Of a DNA stretch of 60,000 bases, positions 1 through 10,900 are shown in pieces. The position numbers and the translations under genes were made by a program. Position 1 is the first letter of the stretch. Every line of letters begins with the position of its first letter. Source of the stretch: Cristatella mucedo (Eukaryota > Bryozoa > Phylactolaemata > Cristatellidae); assembly GCA_009760855.2 (NCBI GenBank), contig WPIO01000031.1, positions 2,733,001-2,793,000 on the forward strand, written 5' to 3'. The notes below the pieces were generated by a model. That model was not told the DNA's origin and searched no databases. It saw nothing but the letters and a program-made list of their open reading frames with translations.

Positions 1-494
1 TTTTGCTTCGTTGAGAGCGTTGCGTTTGAGCACAGCCGTGCTACTTCGGTGTCAGCATACGAAGTTGGGCACGCAATAACCATGTAAACGGACTCTGTGA
101 ACACTGAACTTGGTGCGCAAACATAGGACTGTGTGGGCAAAACCATTACATCCGAAGCTGAGGATGACAATGCATCGTGACAGCAGTCACCAAAGATAGC
201 ACAGTAGTTGTCGCAGGAGCAACCCGCGACCAGGCTGCTGGGCCGTTCGAACCCTTTCGGTGAGGCACACGAATGAGCTGCCTGGCACACCGAACTGGTA
301 AGATCCAAGGCAGCCTCGAATGAGTTCATCCATGACGGAAGTACACTGTCCATAGAACTGCGATCAGTAACGTTCGTGGAGACAGTAACAGTGCTAACAG
401 TAACTGATTCATCTATGCTGACGTTGGCGCCGAAGTCTAGTATGTCAAGCATCGCTGCTAGGATGAAAATGTCTTTTAAAATGTGGATGCTCAT
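1..494 (-). CDS. Paralogous SMB receptor, exon 1, runs off the window (gene A)
   Basis: An open frame begins with ATG at 494-492 and continues without a stop to base 1 (164 codons), so the gene is partial and the rest lies to the left. Seen: a hydrophobic N-terminus, a Ser/Thr/Val-rich stretch, then an SMB domain with the core CSCDNYCAIFGDCCHDA identical to that of gene C (39263-39764). All seven SMB cysteines and the later CAPS and ACP cysteines are kept. Differences from gene C are mostly substitutions, with small in-frame length changes in the N-terminal part. The conserved frame suggests a functional paralogue. Exons 2 and 3 are not in the window. Confidence 0.82.
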   Translation of the reverse strand, partial: MSIHILKDIFILAAMLDILDFGANVSIDESVTVSTVTVSTNVTDRSSMDSVLPSWMNSFEAALDLTSSVCQAAHSCASPKGFERPSSLVAGCSCDNYCAIFGDCCHDALSSSASDVMVLPTQSYVCAPSSVFTESVYMVIACPTSYADTEVARLCSNATLSTKQ

Positions 495-1550
495 CCTTTA
501 GTCTTCAAACTTCTTGGCTTATAATAAAAATCCGTATAATCTGAATAATTAAAACATTAACAGTCAACCACTTTGAAAGATGAGTCAGTGTGATTTGATA
601 CTCCAACACGGCACCCTCTTTGACGCGTTTGCAACTCTGAGGTAGCCTACAACCAAAGGAGTGGAATAATAGGAAAAACTAAAACCTTTGACAACGGTAT
701 CTTAAGCATTCCGGTAACTGTTTTCTTGAATTCCCCAAGATTGGTTAGGTATGACAAAAAAGACACTGGACTGTCAAGAAGAGGCACTTAAGCATGTTTT
801 GCGTGCAACCACAAGACCAGGCTACTGAAAAAAGAGGTTTGAATAAGCAGTGGTGCTGCCACGTGGGCAGTATTACTGAGCTGCTTGCCAAAGCAGCAAC
901 TTCGATGACGATTTTGTTTACACGCTCTCGTGCTGCTAATCAACTTCAAAGCAGCGCCATCATTATCTGATTGGTAATTGCAAATTCTCTCTAGCAAGAG
1001 AGCTGAAGTGAATACGGTTTCGGAAGTCATGTGCTATATTGAAAGCTGGAGAATATGTTTTCCAATAAGGATTTAACGAAGTTACAAGAGAGAGCTACAA
1101 GTTGCCTTTATTTAAGGCTCATAGCAAACTGCAGCTGACCTCCTCAATGACTTCAATTGGCTGCATTGGTCATGTTCACTGACAACGTGGTGAAATCGCT
1201 AGCCATATAGCCTTAACACGAGACCAAGAAAACACTGGCAAAAAGCTTCCGAACCGAGGTGTTGGAAGTTTCCGATTCGTTGCGTTGGGTTTCCACAAGG
1301 ATATTTTTGACATGGTAATTTATTTTGACTTGAACATGTCAGTAGTTGTGATTTGAATTCAAAAAGCTAGCATAAAAACTTGTTGTTATTAATTTAAAAT
1401 TGCACAAATTGCTATCGCCGAGCCTAATTTCATGGAATTCTGTTAGGCAACAAAGCCAAAATTAATAAGTGGCTGTTAAGCGGGTCGCCAGAGAATTTTT
1501 TCTATTGCACACTAAAAGCCTATGCAGCTTTTGGTCAGCTTAGGGTAGCC
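495..1550. other. 5' flank of receptor A, homologous to 39765-40800
   Basis: No gene seen. The sequence aligns in direct orientation with the flank of gene C. The first 40 bases next to the ATG, including a TATAAG on the minus strand, are nearly identical in both and partly kept at 18984-19050, so this may hold the core promoter or 5' UTR. Further out, the match near 1090-1260 and 40370-40550 is strong. Confidence 0.6.
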
Positions 1551-1679
1551 AACGCACTCCTTACGGAACAAGCGAAAGTGAAAAGCCTACGTGTGTCACT
1601 AAACAACTAAAATAGACACAGTCTGGTCAAATAAGTGAACACACAGCTTCGTAGCACTGCAAAAATTAGGCTTAAAAAT

Positions 1680-2270
1680 GCAAAAGAAAATAAACTGCTT
1701 CATGAATTTATGACATGTCATCTAGACTTCTGTAATTTTCTATTTGTGGTTATTCTTGCTAATGCAATAGGACACTGAAACTTGATTTGAAACTCAGCAG
1801 TGAATCGTGAATCGTGCACATGGGCGCTAAACAACTGCTCAGCGAATTTATGCACCGGATTTCTCAATCAAGAAGCGCTCCGACTTGAAGGCACGTGATG
1901 TCACGACTTTTCTTTCCCTTCATTTTCTTGCTTTGGCTTATAAATTGATCATACTTTGTGGTAAGCTTCTCGTCGTAGTGCCAGCAGCGTCTTTCACCAG
2001 CATCAAATCCTTTGGAGACCACGCCTTCAGCTCTTGTTCTCCCAAAGTCTTGAACTATATGTAGACTGACGTGATGCCGCCCACAAAGTCGGTAAATTCA
2101 ACTATAGGCTAAAACATTAATATACCTAGGCACAAGAATTGTCTTTTTTGAGCTTGCAGCTGCTGAAATTGCGAGTATTGTCGCTAATCGACTTAATTCT
2201 TCCTTCCCTTTACACTTAAAGTGAATAGGCAGAGGTTTAGTTCTATTAGGTATCTATACAAATGTTTAAT
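1680..2270 (+). mobile_element. Ancient L2-a retrotransposon relic (RT C-terminal part)
   Basis: Degenerate translation still shows HxxLDFCNF..., matching the HAFVTSRLDFCSSLL segment of the better L2-a copy at 31458-32354. There are many stops. The same relic is at about 40950-41540 in block C, so the insertion is older than the A/C duplication. Confidence 0.6.
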
Positions 2271-2309
2271 CATTATTGCTAACACATGCTTATACCCTTG
2301 GTGTTTTCT

Positions 2310-2690
2310 ATCGAGTAGAAGCCCACATTAAATTAGCTGTGCTTTTCATTCTCAAACGATCGTGACGACATAAGCTTTCGCTTTGCGGGTCCCATCTGTG
2401 AAGCTCACTTCCAAAATTCTAATACAAAGACATCCACTCTACTTGTGCTGACTGTAGAACACCGTCTCCAGCCATCCGAGCTGCTACCTTATGCTCTCAA
2501 TACCTCAACTGACCTCGTGAGTTAGCTAAGCTTTTCTCTTACGCTTAGTTGCGTTAGATGGAGTCCGATGGCTACCGAATGAGTACCAAAGGCCGCTTAA
2601 GCTTTTAGGGAGCTACAGAAAAAATATTATGGGTATAACCCACTAAGTCCACGTGACTTTGCGGAATATCACATGGCCCACATTATATAA
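2310..2690 (+). mobile_element. Ancient L2-b 3' fragment
   Basis: Matches the 3' coding end and UTR of L2-b (compare 54840-55210): the KLAVPFL...[14 protein letters not shown] region, then the ...GYRMRTESR region, then the terminal TTTGTGGAGTT-like block near 2650. Shared with 41570-41945, hence pre-duplication. Heavily mutated. Confidence 0.62.
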
Positions 2691-2699
2691 TGATAAATG

Positions 2700-4190
2700 T
2701 GCTGTCTCTATGAACGAATATATGCTTCTGCTTATAGTCCCTTAAGAATATTTTTTCGAAATGAATTCTTAGTTATAGCTGATGCTCTTCTCTTCAGCTT
2801 CATTTGGCTGCTTTGCACTCAAGTGTCAATGCACACAGTCACACTTTAGCATTTGACATCAGATAGTGCCAGGCACACGAAAGCTCATCCAGTGGGGGAA
2901 TCATCGCTTAGTGCAACTGCTGCAGTATGACTGCTGCGAACAATATTTCGCGGAATGCAGTCGATAAATCTCAGTGCTGATTAGGGTTGGAAGAACGTGA
3001 CGATTAATTTTTTGAACTAATGGGACATTGTCTTTGAGCTCTAAAATACCATCATATGTCGAATCAATTGATAGTGATGGGGTCTACAGAGCTTAGGTCC
3101 ATCTTCTTTTATATCCTACCCCAGAACAGCTTGCTATGGTCAGCTAGTTTACAAGAGCCAGCTTGAAGTTTTAATAAGAGCAATGTGTGGATTCGACACT
3201 ACGGATGAGGGGATGGGCAAATATAAAGAAAATACAAAGACTTAAGCTGGAGATCGTGATTGAGGGCAGGGCTGAGGTAAGTATATACATCCGCAATGCA
3301 ATGCCACTCGAGGGCTTACGTTTGCTATGCATTGCAATGCCCCAAGGCACGGCTGGCATGTCAGAGAGATATTCAGAGCTGAACAGCTAGCAACGAGTGT
3401 GCTGCAGGATCGTATGAAGTACACAAATTGTGAACCAGAAGCCTTCAAATCAAGAGTATTGAGTGCTCGATCAGGGAGCTTCGGGTGAGAGCTGCGAGGG
3501 TCCTAGCCAAGGTCTTTGAACAAATTTTATGTCGTACCTATACCAAGAGTCGGCAAACTATTCGGACTACTGGGATGTTTCACGAGGCCAGGAAGGCATG
3601 CCGGTCCAGATGAAACCACGTCCACTTACAAGGCAGGTGCGGTGGGCGTGGCAAGACGAATAGATAAACAGTAGTATCAGACTAATGGACTTGCACTGCA
3701 GTTATAGGGGTGGACATTTATCGTCCCACCCGGTCAGGTTATTCTGTTTCATGCAAGCAACTGATCTCAGTTCTAAAAATAAACGCAGGCCACAGCTTGA
3801 GCTGCAACCAGCAGTAATGAAGGAAAGCAAAACTGTGATAGTTAAATTAGGCCGGATTCAACAATAAATAACTAGGGGGCGTTTGGCCAGACTGGAGTAC
3901 AAGATAGGCCGTATCTGGCCTAAAGGCAAACATTTTTCGATCTCTGACCAAGACAAATGAAGGTGTCCACCCTACTCGTTTCATCTCCAGTCAGATTATG
4001 AACAGTGAGACATCTCTTAGCTCCCTCTCCAGCTGCCTCGAAGAGTTTTAGGTGGCATTCGTACAGCTGCTCAGCTGCTTCAGCAGTAGCTGTGAGAGGT
4101 TGAAGGCCTATGCCTCAATCACTCTAAACCCAGCTGAGACTCACAGCTTGCCAGATTTCATGCAGTCCATCTAGATCGGACACGGTACAG
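2700..4190. other. Block A intergenic sequence, no gene seen
   Basis: Direct homology to block C 41950-43275 and 46205-46515. Small open frames here (for example 3187-3390 and 3685-3867) are not conserved in block C and show no recognisable domain. Positions 3860-3880 are the empty site of the 2.9-kb L2-a insertion found at 43283-46204. Confidence 0.6.
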
Positions 4191-4194
4191 GAAA

Positions 4195-4299
4195 GCAAGG
4201 TCACTGAGAAGGCAAGCAATGTCGCTCAGTAGTCGAGCAAGGTTACTCAGCAGTAAAGCAAGGTCACTTAGTAGACAGGCATTGTCACTCGGAAGGCAC
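4195..4299. repeat. 21-bp minisatellite, five units (block A)
   Basis: Five consecutive 21-base units of the form GCAAGGTCACTCAGTAGNCAA with a few substitutions each. The homologous arrays hold four units at 46518-46601 and about three at 20176-20238. Confidence 0.85.
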
Positions 4300-4576
4300 T
4301 TTCAGCACACAAAAATCTTGGCAACTGCACCACTTTCTGTACAGTAGATCATATCCAATGCCACAGCTACAATATTTCCGAAACCAGGATTGACATGCCT
4401 ACCGTTTGCAAACGATCAGTAGAGAGGTTATTATCCCCCTCTCTGGCTTTAGCAAGTTTTGCAGACTGACTAACCAAGGTTACTTGCTTGAGCGTCAGCA
4501 TTTCACTGGCTGCAGTGGATAAGAGGAGTTGTGGTCACCCATGAGGTAAGCATCCTATTCCAAATGTGTTGAAGCT

Positions 4577-4752
4577 GATATGTCATCCTAGGTCAGGCGG
4601 TTGGTTTTCACGACCTTGGTTCCAAGGTCGTATGTTCGAATCCTGTAGTGGGGGATTCTCTATCACCACTGCAAGTAGTGATGATAGCCGTAGAGGCTCT
4701 TCTGTTGCTATACAAAAAGAGACTGCTAAATCGGCTAGTATTCTTTTTATGC
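4577..4752 (+). mobile_element. tRNA-derived SINE (block A only)
   Basis: Contains an A-box-like GTCAGGCGGTTGG and a B-box GTTCGAATCC with tRNA spacing, followed by a non-tRNA body with ...TAGAGGCTCTTCTGTTGCTAT. The body matches 42548-42765 in inverse orientation. Blocks B (about 20505) and C (about 46870) have uninterrupted sequence at this site, so the insertion followed the duplications. Confidence 0.78.
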
Positions 4753-4754
4753 AG

Positions 4755-5570
4755 ATTGGGGGTGGCTATAGAGTAGTCAGAGACAAAGCTTTGATCCGGG
4801 CTTGATTTATTTCCAGCTAGCTGTACTGATATTGAAGCACAGCTTTCAGCATTCTGTCAATCTCACAGATTTAGTGCCGTGTCTTAAGAATAAGTAAGTG
4901 TACGGTTGCGCCCACTGAGAGCGAACCTACTAAGCCGGAGCCCCCAGAAGCCGAATAAACTTATCTCAATGATTTCGTCTAGGTGCCGATTCGCAATCAG
5001 TAGATGATATAGTTAATCTATTATTACTCAGAAAGAGAGGCTTTGACAAAAGTGCTCGAAAGAAAACTCTGAAAATGAAAGAGTGTCTGTATTTCTTCAT
5101 AGCCAGCATATTACGGCACAATTCCTGCACAATAGATTCTGGTATCAGAGTCACACCAGGCCCTAACCGTAGCCGCTTGGTGTCGAAGCTTTACTTAAAT
5201 ATTTAAATGAAGTTGGTCGGTATGAGACCTAGGTAAAATTGCACATCACGAATGTACTAGCACATTCGTACCAGTCCGGTGCCGATCTGAGTGAATAAAA
5301 CAAATACACATAGTATACATCATTTGCGTATCACCCGAAGAGAACCAAATCTTTATCCAGGTACTTAACATGTGCTGCCAGTTTCGAGTCAAAGAACTTG
5401 GTCGCTAAAGGCTAGCATTTTACCCTAGGAACAACCAGGTCAGCAGAAGCAGACTGTAAGAGCTCAGAGTGATCAATCTTTTTTAAAATGCATTAAGGTG
5501 TAAGTTTTCTTCGAAGGATATGCCCTCAACCTAAACAGAAGACACAATGCATGTTCACCGTGAACAAGTG
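4755..5570. other. Block A intergenic sequence, no gene seen
   Basis: Colinear with 46875-47280 and 47480-47880 in block C; the gap in that alignment is the SINE at 47285-47475. The 4760-4900 part also matches 20510-20660 in block B. No conserved open frame. Confidence 0.55.
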
Positions 5571-6010
5571 AGTGAGAGATATAGAAATCTGGAGAAACTC
5601 AAAACTCGTAAGAAGCTGACCCCTTAAGGCCATTGCTGAATCTGCACACAAATAACCCAGGCTAGGAAAGCACAGCTTAAAGCTATCATGGAATTGCCAC
5701 GTCCCTGCAGTGCTATGGATAAGCTCAAAATTGCCCAGCTAGCACAAGATATCCCAGAAGCCCGTGGAAAGTTTCTCATTCCTACCATGCCCGACAGGCG
5801 TCCATCCAGAAATGACTGTGTTTGAACAGAGCTGGTTCTCGAAAGCAAACCTAACCTTTCAAATCGGATCGGCCGCCGTGTCTGCTATTGCTCTTGTTCA
5901 CAATCTGGGTGTTCCCCACATGACCTTTAGCTGGATGACCAGCGTCATCTCTTGAGTCAAGTCTGCCAGCTTTCAGCTACTTAGGGTTAAAAAAATGTAC
6001 AACTTAATGC
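5570..6010 (+). mobile_element. L2-d retrotransposon fragment
   Basis: Degenerate translation FQIGSAAVSAIALVHNLGV aligns with FKIGSASISPVESARNLGV of L2-a (31458-32354), so this is part of an L2-type RT ORF. The same segment is at 47880-48350 in block C. Related longer copies are at 21950-23440 and 51690-52960. Confidence 0.6.
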
Positions 6011-6640
6011 ATTTAAAAAAAGATTGATCACTCTGAGCTCTTACAGTCTGCTTCTGCTGACCTGGTTGTTCCTAGGGTAAAATGCTAGCCTTTAGCGACC
6101 AAGTTCTTTGACTCGAAACTGGCAGCACATGTTAAGCACTTGGATAAAGATATCACAGCCCTCTGGTCCATGCATAAGTGAAGTCCCACAGGATTGTACA
6201 CAAGTATTGTATTTTTATGAATATTATTAGCAGGAAGCAGAGGTTGTCGGAACACCTTCTAACCAATAGTCTTCAAGCATCAGGGCCACAGTCAGCAATT
6301 GCAGGTAAGCAATCGCAGGCAACATCTAGGCACGGTCGTATTAAAATATTAGCCTCCTACTGAGCCAGATTGTAGAATAATGCCTGAGATAATAACTCTT
6401 TAGTGAATCATCATTAGGAACAAAATATGCTATAGTCTATTGATTAGAGCAGAACACATATCAACTACAGTGATAGGCAAACAGTTATAATGCTATGGTA
6501 GGTGCTGTCCGCATTCAACCTCAACGTGTCTGTGGAAGCATACAAAGCACTGCTTTAGTGAAATAGACTTATCATTAAGTTATGGACATTCCCGATTGCT
6601 CTACAATATTCTGCATTGAGAGCTATAACTGCCTACACCG
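6010..6640. other. Block A intergenic sequence, no gene seen
   Basis: Very similar to 48330-48830; stretches near 6430-6620 and 48600-48820 are almost identical. No domain-bearing open frame. Confidence 0.55.
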
Positions 6641-6649
6641 ACCTGCATG

Positions 6650-6876
6650 CATATTGTGCTTATGCGTGCTGACACTGTGCATGCTGCCACTAACCACATT
6701 TGCATGCTAACCCTGTGCGTGTCACCCATAACCACGTTATTCATGTTGTTTATCAAGCATAATGTTACTCACCATTCAATTGCGTTTCCCTTTGCAACAG
6801 ATGCAAAGCGCCTAGAAAGAGATTGAGTTCTCTGAGGGTGCTTTATAAAGTGCATTGTTATTATTATTATTATTAT
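6650..6876 (+). mobile_element. L2-a 3' end with (ATT)n tail
   Basis: Typical L2-a 3' UTR (GCTGACACTGTGCATGCTGCC..., then AGATTGAGTTCTCTGAGGG...) ending in a TTA/ATT run at 6857-6876. An orthologous copy lies at 48830-49045, so it predates the A/C duplication. Strongly 5'-truncated. Confidence 0.82.
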
Positions 6877-7099
6877 GCCTTGTCAGAGTGGTTGGGGGAC
6901 AGTTCTACCAATGCCTGTGTGCATGTGGCTGCAAGGACATGCCCTGTTGAATGTGCCATGCTCGCGGCACATGAGTTCTAGCTCAGGAGCCGCTAAAGTG
7001 CATTCGTAAATATCAGAGCTGCCGTGCCATTGACAGGGTGTGACAGTGCCATAGGCAGATCAAAGCATTCCGAGTCAGTTTAAAAGGTTGAGACGGTCG

Positions 7100-7255
7100 A
7101 GCAGCCTCATTTACATAGCAGCAGGAGAGCCTTTACGGCCATCACCAACCTTAAAGTGTGAGATCAAGAACCTCCCACTGCACAACTCGAACCCACGACC
7201 TCGGTCGTGAAGAACGAGTACCTTACCTACCGGGATAATACCCGGGGGGGGGGGC
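7100..7255 (-). mobile_element. tRNA-derived SINE fragment
   Basis: On the minus strand there is a B-box-like GGGTTCGAGTTG preceded by tRNA-like sequence, and the shared SINE body (GGTGATGGCCGTAAAGGC...). It ends beside a G8 run at 7244-7253. Block C has a related but rearranged segment at 49530-49615, interrupted by an L2-a insertion. Confidence 0.62.
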
Positions 7256-7349
7256 AGTTACTCAGCATATTGGCCTCACATAAAGAACTGTCGGCATCAA
7301 AGATACCGCTATGTTTCAGGTAAGGCCATGCCGGAGCAACATCTAGAAT

Positions 7350-8100
7350 AGTAATAATATAATAATAATAATAATAATAATAATGCACTTGATAAAGCTC
7401 CCTCAGAGAACTCAATCTCTTTCTAGGCGCTTTACATTTGCTGCAAAGGGAAATGCGATTGAATGGTGAGCAATATCATGCTTGACAAACAACGTGAATA
7501 TCATGGTTAGGGGTGACATGCACAGGGTCAGCATGCAAATGTGGTTAGTGGCAGCATGCACAGTGTTAGCACGTATAAGCACATCAAGGACGAATCACAG
7601 GGACCCACTAAATGCTGTCCTAAATAGGTGTGTTTTTAAGTTCTTTTTAAATGTGGTCAAGTCAGGGGATGTTCTGACGCAAGTCGGGAGGGAGTCTCCA
7701 GGCTTTGGGAGCATACGAACTAAATGCACGGTCTCCAAAGGATTTGAGCTTTGTACGAGGTGTTTGTAAACTGTTGGATTCCGAAAAGCGGGTGGTACGA
7801 TGCTTGGCCAGGTGGGGAAGTAGATCTTAGAGATAGGCTGGAGCCAAAGAATGAAGTGACCTAAAAGTGAACGACAAAACCTTGAAGTCGATCCGTTGCT
7901 TGACTGGTAGCCAGTGCAGGTTGGCGAGAAGTGGTGTGATGTGGCAACTGCGAAGCTCACGACAGACAAGCCAGCTGCAGAGTTTTGCACCAGCTTGTAA
8001 TCGCCTGATTTTACATGCCGGTAGGCCAGCAAGCAGTAGTGATATGGCTGTGCAACTATGATTCTGAAGCAGTGCTTATAGGCTTGCTGCTTCAGCACAG
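7350..8100 (-). mobile_element. L2-a retrotransposon, 5'-truncated
   Basis: The 3' end is the (AAT)n run at 7354-7384. The 3' UTR follows, and the ORF2 C-terminus ends TFKKNLKTHLFRTAFSGSL at 7595. Upstream the frame covers the last 120 or so residues, with frameshifts (HHFSPTCTGYQSSNG is an out-of-frame reading of HITPLLADLHWLP). Truncated well inside RT. Confidence 0.85.
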
Positions 8101-8139
8101 TGCAGTGGCAACAAATTTCATGTATTAGGATCTTGCTCA

Positions 8140-8410
8140 GTGTGCTCGAGTATGTGCCTGTGTTTGTACGTGCGTATATTTGTTTGTGCATGTGTGTCTT
8201 TGTGTGTATGTTCGTTTGTGTGTGAGTGTGTTTGTGTGCGTGTGTGTGCCCGTATGTATGTGTGCATGTAAGTGTGTACAGTGAGTGTGAGTGTGTGTGT
8301 GAGCAAACGTATGTGCTAGTGTGCAGGAATGAAGGTGTTTGTGTATGCCTATATGTCTGAGTGCGTTTAGGAACACAAGAGTGTACGAAAAAAGTGTGCA
8401 TATGAGCACA
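8140..8410. repeat. Degenerate GT-rich repeat
   Basis: An interrupted (TG)n tract with TGTGTG, TGTATG and TGTTTG units. The antisense open frame across it reads as Thr-His repeats (THTHTH), an artefact of the repeat. Confidence 0.85.
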
Positions 8411-8689
8411 CATACTGTAAGTAATTGCGATGAAACAGTGGAAAATTGATATGTAAAAACTTGCATATTCGTAAGGCTGATGCACACTTCGATATACTCT
8501 ACTGAAATGGTCTACACTATCCGAAGATCTAAATGAGCCTCGTAATAAAGCCAAGAAGACATGCAAGCATTATGTGCACCAATTGACTGCCGACTTAACC
8601 ACAGCTTACTTTGTTGAAAGCCTGCATAAAGTTAATGCACAGATCAGTCAGTCTATTTATTTAACTTAAAGCAACTTCGTATTTTTGAA

Positions 8690-9500
8690 AGTCCAATTCT
8701 TACCTTGGCTACAGGTCAGACACACTACTCTACCAGACTGCCATTGTAATTTTTTTCGACTGCGAACAAGACATGTGATGTTCATGAAAGTTAGTATGAA
8801 ACCTAAGCATAGTACTACGACATGATGCATCAAGCACGCAGCCTCTCGAGATGCTGCGTGCTGCGATAACAGCATTTATGGAGAGCTTTATAGTTGTGCT
8901 AATGGCACGGATTTAGCAACTGCTGATTTGCAAGCAGGCTTAACGCCAGTCAACTAGCTTGGTGGTCGAAGCAATGAGAAGACGCATGAACTTGACCTAG
9001 CAACTTCTTCAAGGTGTAAAATTTGAAAGCTACATAACTTGTGGGTAGTTCTGTACTTGCATAACCATAAGAAATCACTTATTTTATACGATGGCTTCTA
9101 CGTAGACTTGGAAGACGAAAGCAATCTCTAAGATTTCTACCGGTTTTAATTATCCGGCGACCGATTTTCTTGTTCTGATTCCTGTTCTATTTCTAGTCGG
9201 AGGCCCACATGCACAGGAAGCTAGTGATATTAGACAGTTGTTACGAGCTAAACATGTATTGGGTAAACTGCCATATGTTAACTATGCAAATATTTCCACA
9301 TAATGCCCAGGAACGTAGAGCCTCCCTGGGACAATGAGAGTGGGCAGTAGCCCGGCCTACCCTTTAACAGCTCGACCTCAGCAGAAATCGAATTTGTAAA
9401 GCCAGTTCTTATGCCAGATGTTTGGACACAAAAAAATAGGCAAGAGATGGTAATAGCTACGCGTGTTACTCTAAATTTGCCTGATACCACGAAGTAGCAC
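8690..9500. repeat. Dispersed repeat or duplication, copy 1 (pairs with 11840-12520)
   Basis: Direct-orientation match to 11840-12520. Shared blocks include AACTGCCATANGTTAACTATG at about 9267 and 12334, and GTGATGTT(A)TGNNCATGAAAG near 8774 and 11942. Short frames such as 9278-9490 are not conserved in the other copy. Confidence 0.65.
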
Positions 9501-10120
9501 GTAAAACATTAAAAGTCTAGTAGCTGCAATAAGAGCTTATCATGCGATATTTTCATCAATCAATCTTCCAAGCTGCAAGACTTTTGGAACTTCACGTGAC
9601 CTGCTTAGAGAGAAGCTAGTTAGTAGAAGGAATGTTGCAAAAAGTCACCGACTACCAGCAGTGCAGTCGAAGCACACAAGGCTATTTGCATTTTTCTTAA
9701 GTGATGGGCCCAGATTAATTGACGATTGAATTGTTTGAAAGTTTGCACAAGAATCGATTGTCAAGGTCCGCATACATTGGGGGGGGGGGACTAGGCGTTT
9801 GAAGAGCTACTACATCACACTGCGGACCATTACCGGAGCATCCAGGCCGCCCACTGAGTGAGGTATCGAGGCCGAGCTGCGAAGCGAGTTTTTCAGTCGG
9901 TGAGGTCTTACCTCATTGGTCATGGAGCAGCACTAGAAGCATCGCACGGCATCTGCCCCCACTCCGTTGTTGGGCGAACTGATTAACCTCAAGTTCTGTC
10001 GCAGGTACAGTATACGACCATTAAGAAGTTGCATTGACGAGGGTTTCTAGGCTGTATCGATCTGTCTCTTGAAATTAATTGACATAAGTTCAATAATCTT
10101 AGCAGTCACGAATAATGCAT
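9500..10120. other. No feature recognised
   Basis: No open frame of note and no known repeat was recognised. A G9-10 run sits at 9780-9790. Confidence 0.4.
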
Positions 10121-10124
10121 TAAG

Positions 10125-10572
10125 TAGCACCCCAAGAGAACCAAGTCTCTTTCTAGGCATGAATAATGGATTACATAGAAAATTAGCTGTTTCATCAATT
10201 CCTCCACTTAAAGACTGTTGGCGACAGAAGCTTTAGCTCTGCAGGTCCTCGACTGTGGAGCTCGCTTCCACAATTCTTACGCAACAACAACTACTCTCCC
10301 TCTGCCGACTATGGGTCATCCTTTTCAGCGGGCCTGAGCTGCTACTTCCATGCTACTCACTACCTCAACTGGTCTCCTGACTCTGCTATGCTTCCCACTT
10401 TCTCTTTATTGCTTGAGACGAAGTCTGTTGGCTACCAAATGCGTACCGAAAGCCGCTTAGGCTGTGAGTTCGCTATAAAAAATTCTCCTGCGTTACGCAC
10501 ATAGTCTTTATGACTTTGTGGAGTTACAACGGAAATACATTACATAGCATCCCAAGAGAACCAAGTCTCTTT
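10125..10572 (+). mobile_element. L2-b fragment bounded by a 28-bp direct repeat
   Basis: The element (about 10153-10544) starts in the KLAVPFL coding region and ends with ...GACTTTGTGGAGTTACAACG and an ATTACAT tail. The flanks 10125-10152 and 10545-10572 are the same 28 bases with one mismatch, consistent with a target-site duplication. The right flank continues into an L2-c copy, so this is a nested insertion. Confidence 0.8.
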
Positions 10573-10900
10573 ATGAAATGCTGAAAGGGAAGCGTGTCAA
10601 TCGGTCAAAGCTTTTTCACATGCAATCTCAGCACACACAGGTGCACAAACGACAATTGGCACGGACAGAGCTGTGACAGGCTGTGAGGAACAAGCAGATG
10701 CTTAGCTTCTTTTTTTAATAGCGTCAAAGGACGAGATGATGCTAGGTCAGTCCGTACTGAGCTCGGTAGTCGGCTTTGCAAGCATATGAACTGAAAGTAC
10801 GGTCTCCGAGGGATTAGAAGTTCATTAAGCATTGAAGTTCATTGAAGCACGAGCAAACGGCCAGTGTCTGAAGAACAGACGGTGCTACTGGAGACCTGAT
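10573..10900 (-). mobile_element. L2-c 3' fragment (L2-a-like)
   Basis: Minus-strand L2 3' end without a clean triplet tail. It retains the GTACGGTCTCCGAGGGATT segment, which equals the L2-a block GCACGGTCTCCAAAGGATT at 7721-7741. Interrupted by the L2-b copy at 10153-10544. Confidence 0.6.

Noticed and set aside
6840-7384. CRISPR-like array because of repeated triplets and recurring 20-30-bp blocks
   Set aside because: The recurring blocks are L2 3' termini with ATT tails, not evenly spaced repeats with unique spacers, and the DNA is animal.
7595-8566. 323-codon minus-strand open frame as a single protein
   Set aside because: Its N-terminal half is an antisense reading of a GT-rich repeat (Thr-His runs); its C-terminal half is out-of-frame and in-frame L2-a ORF2. 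Not a cellular gene.
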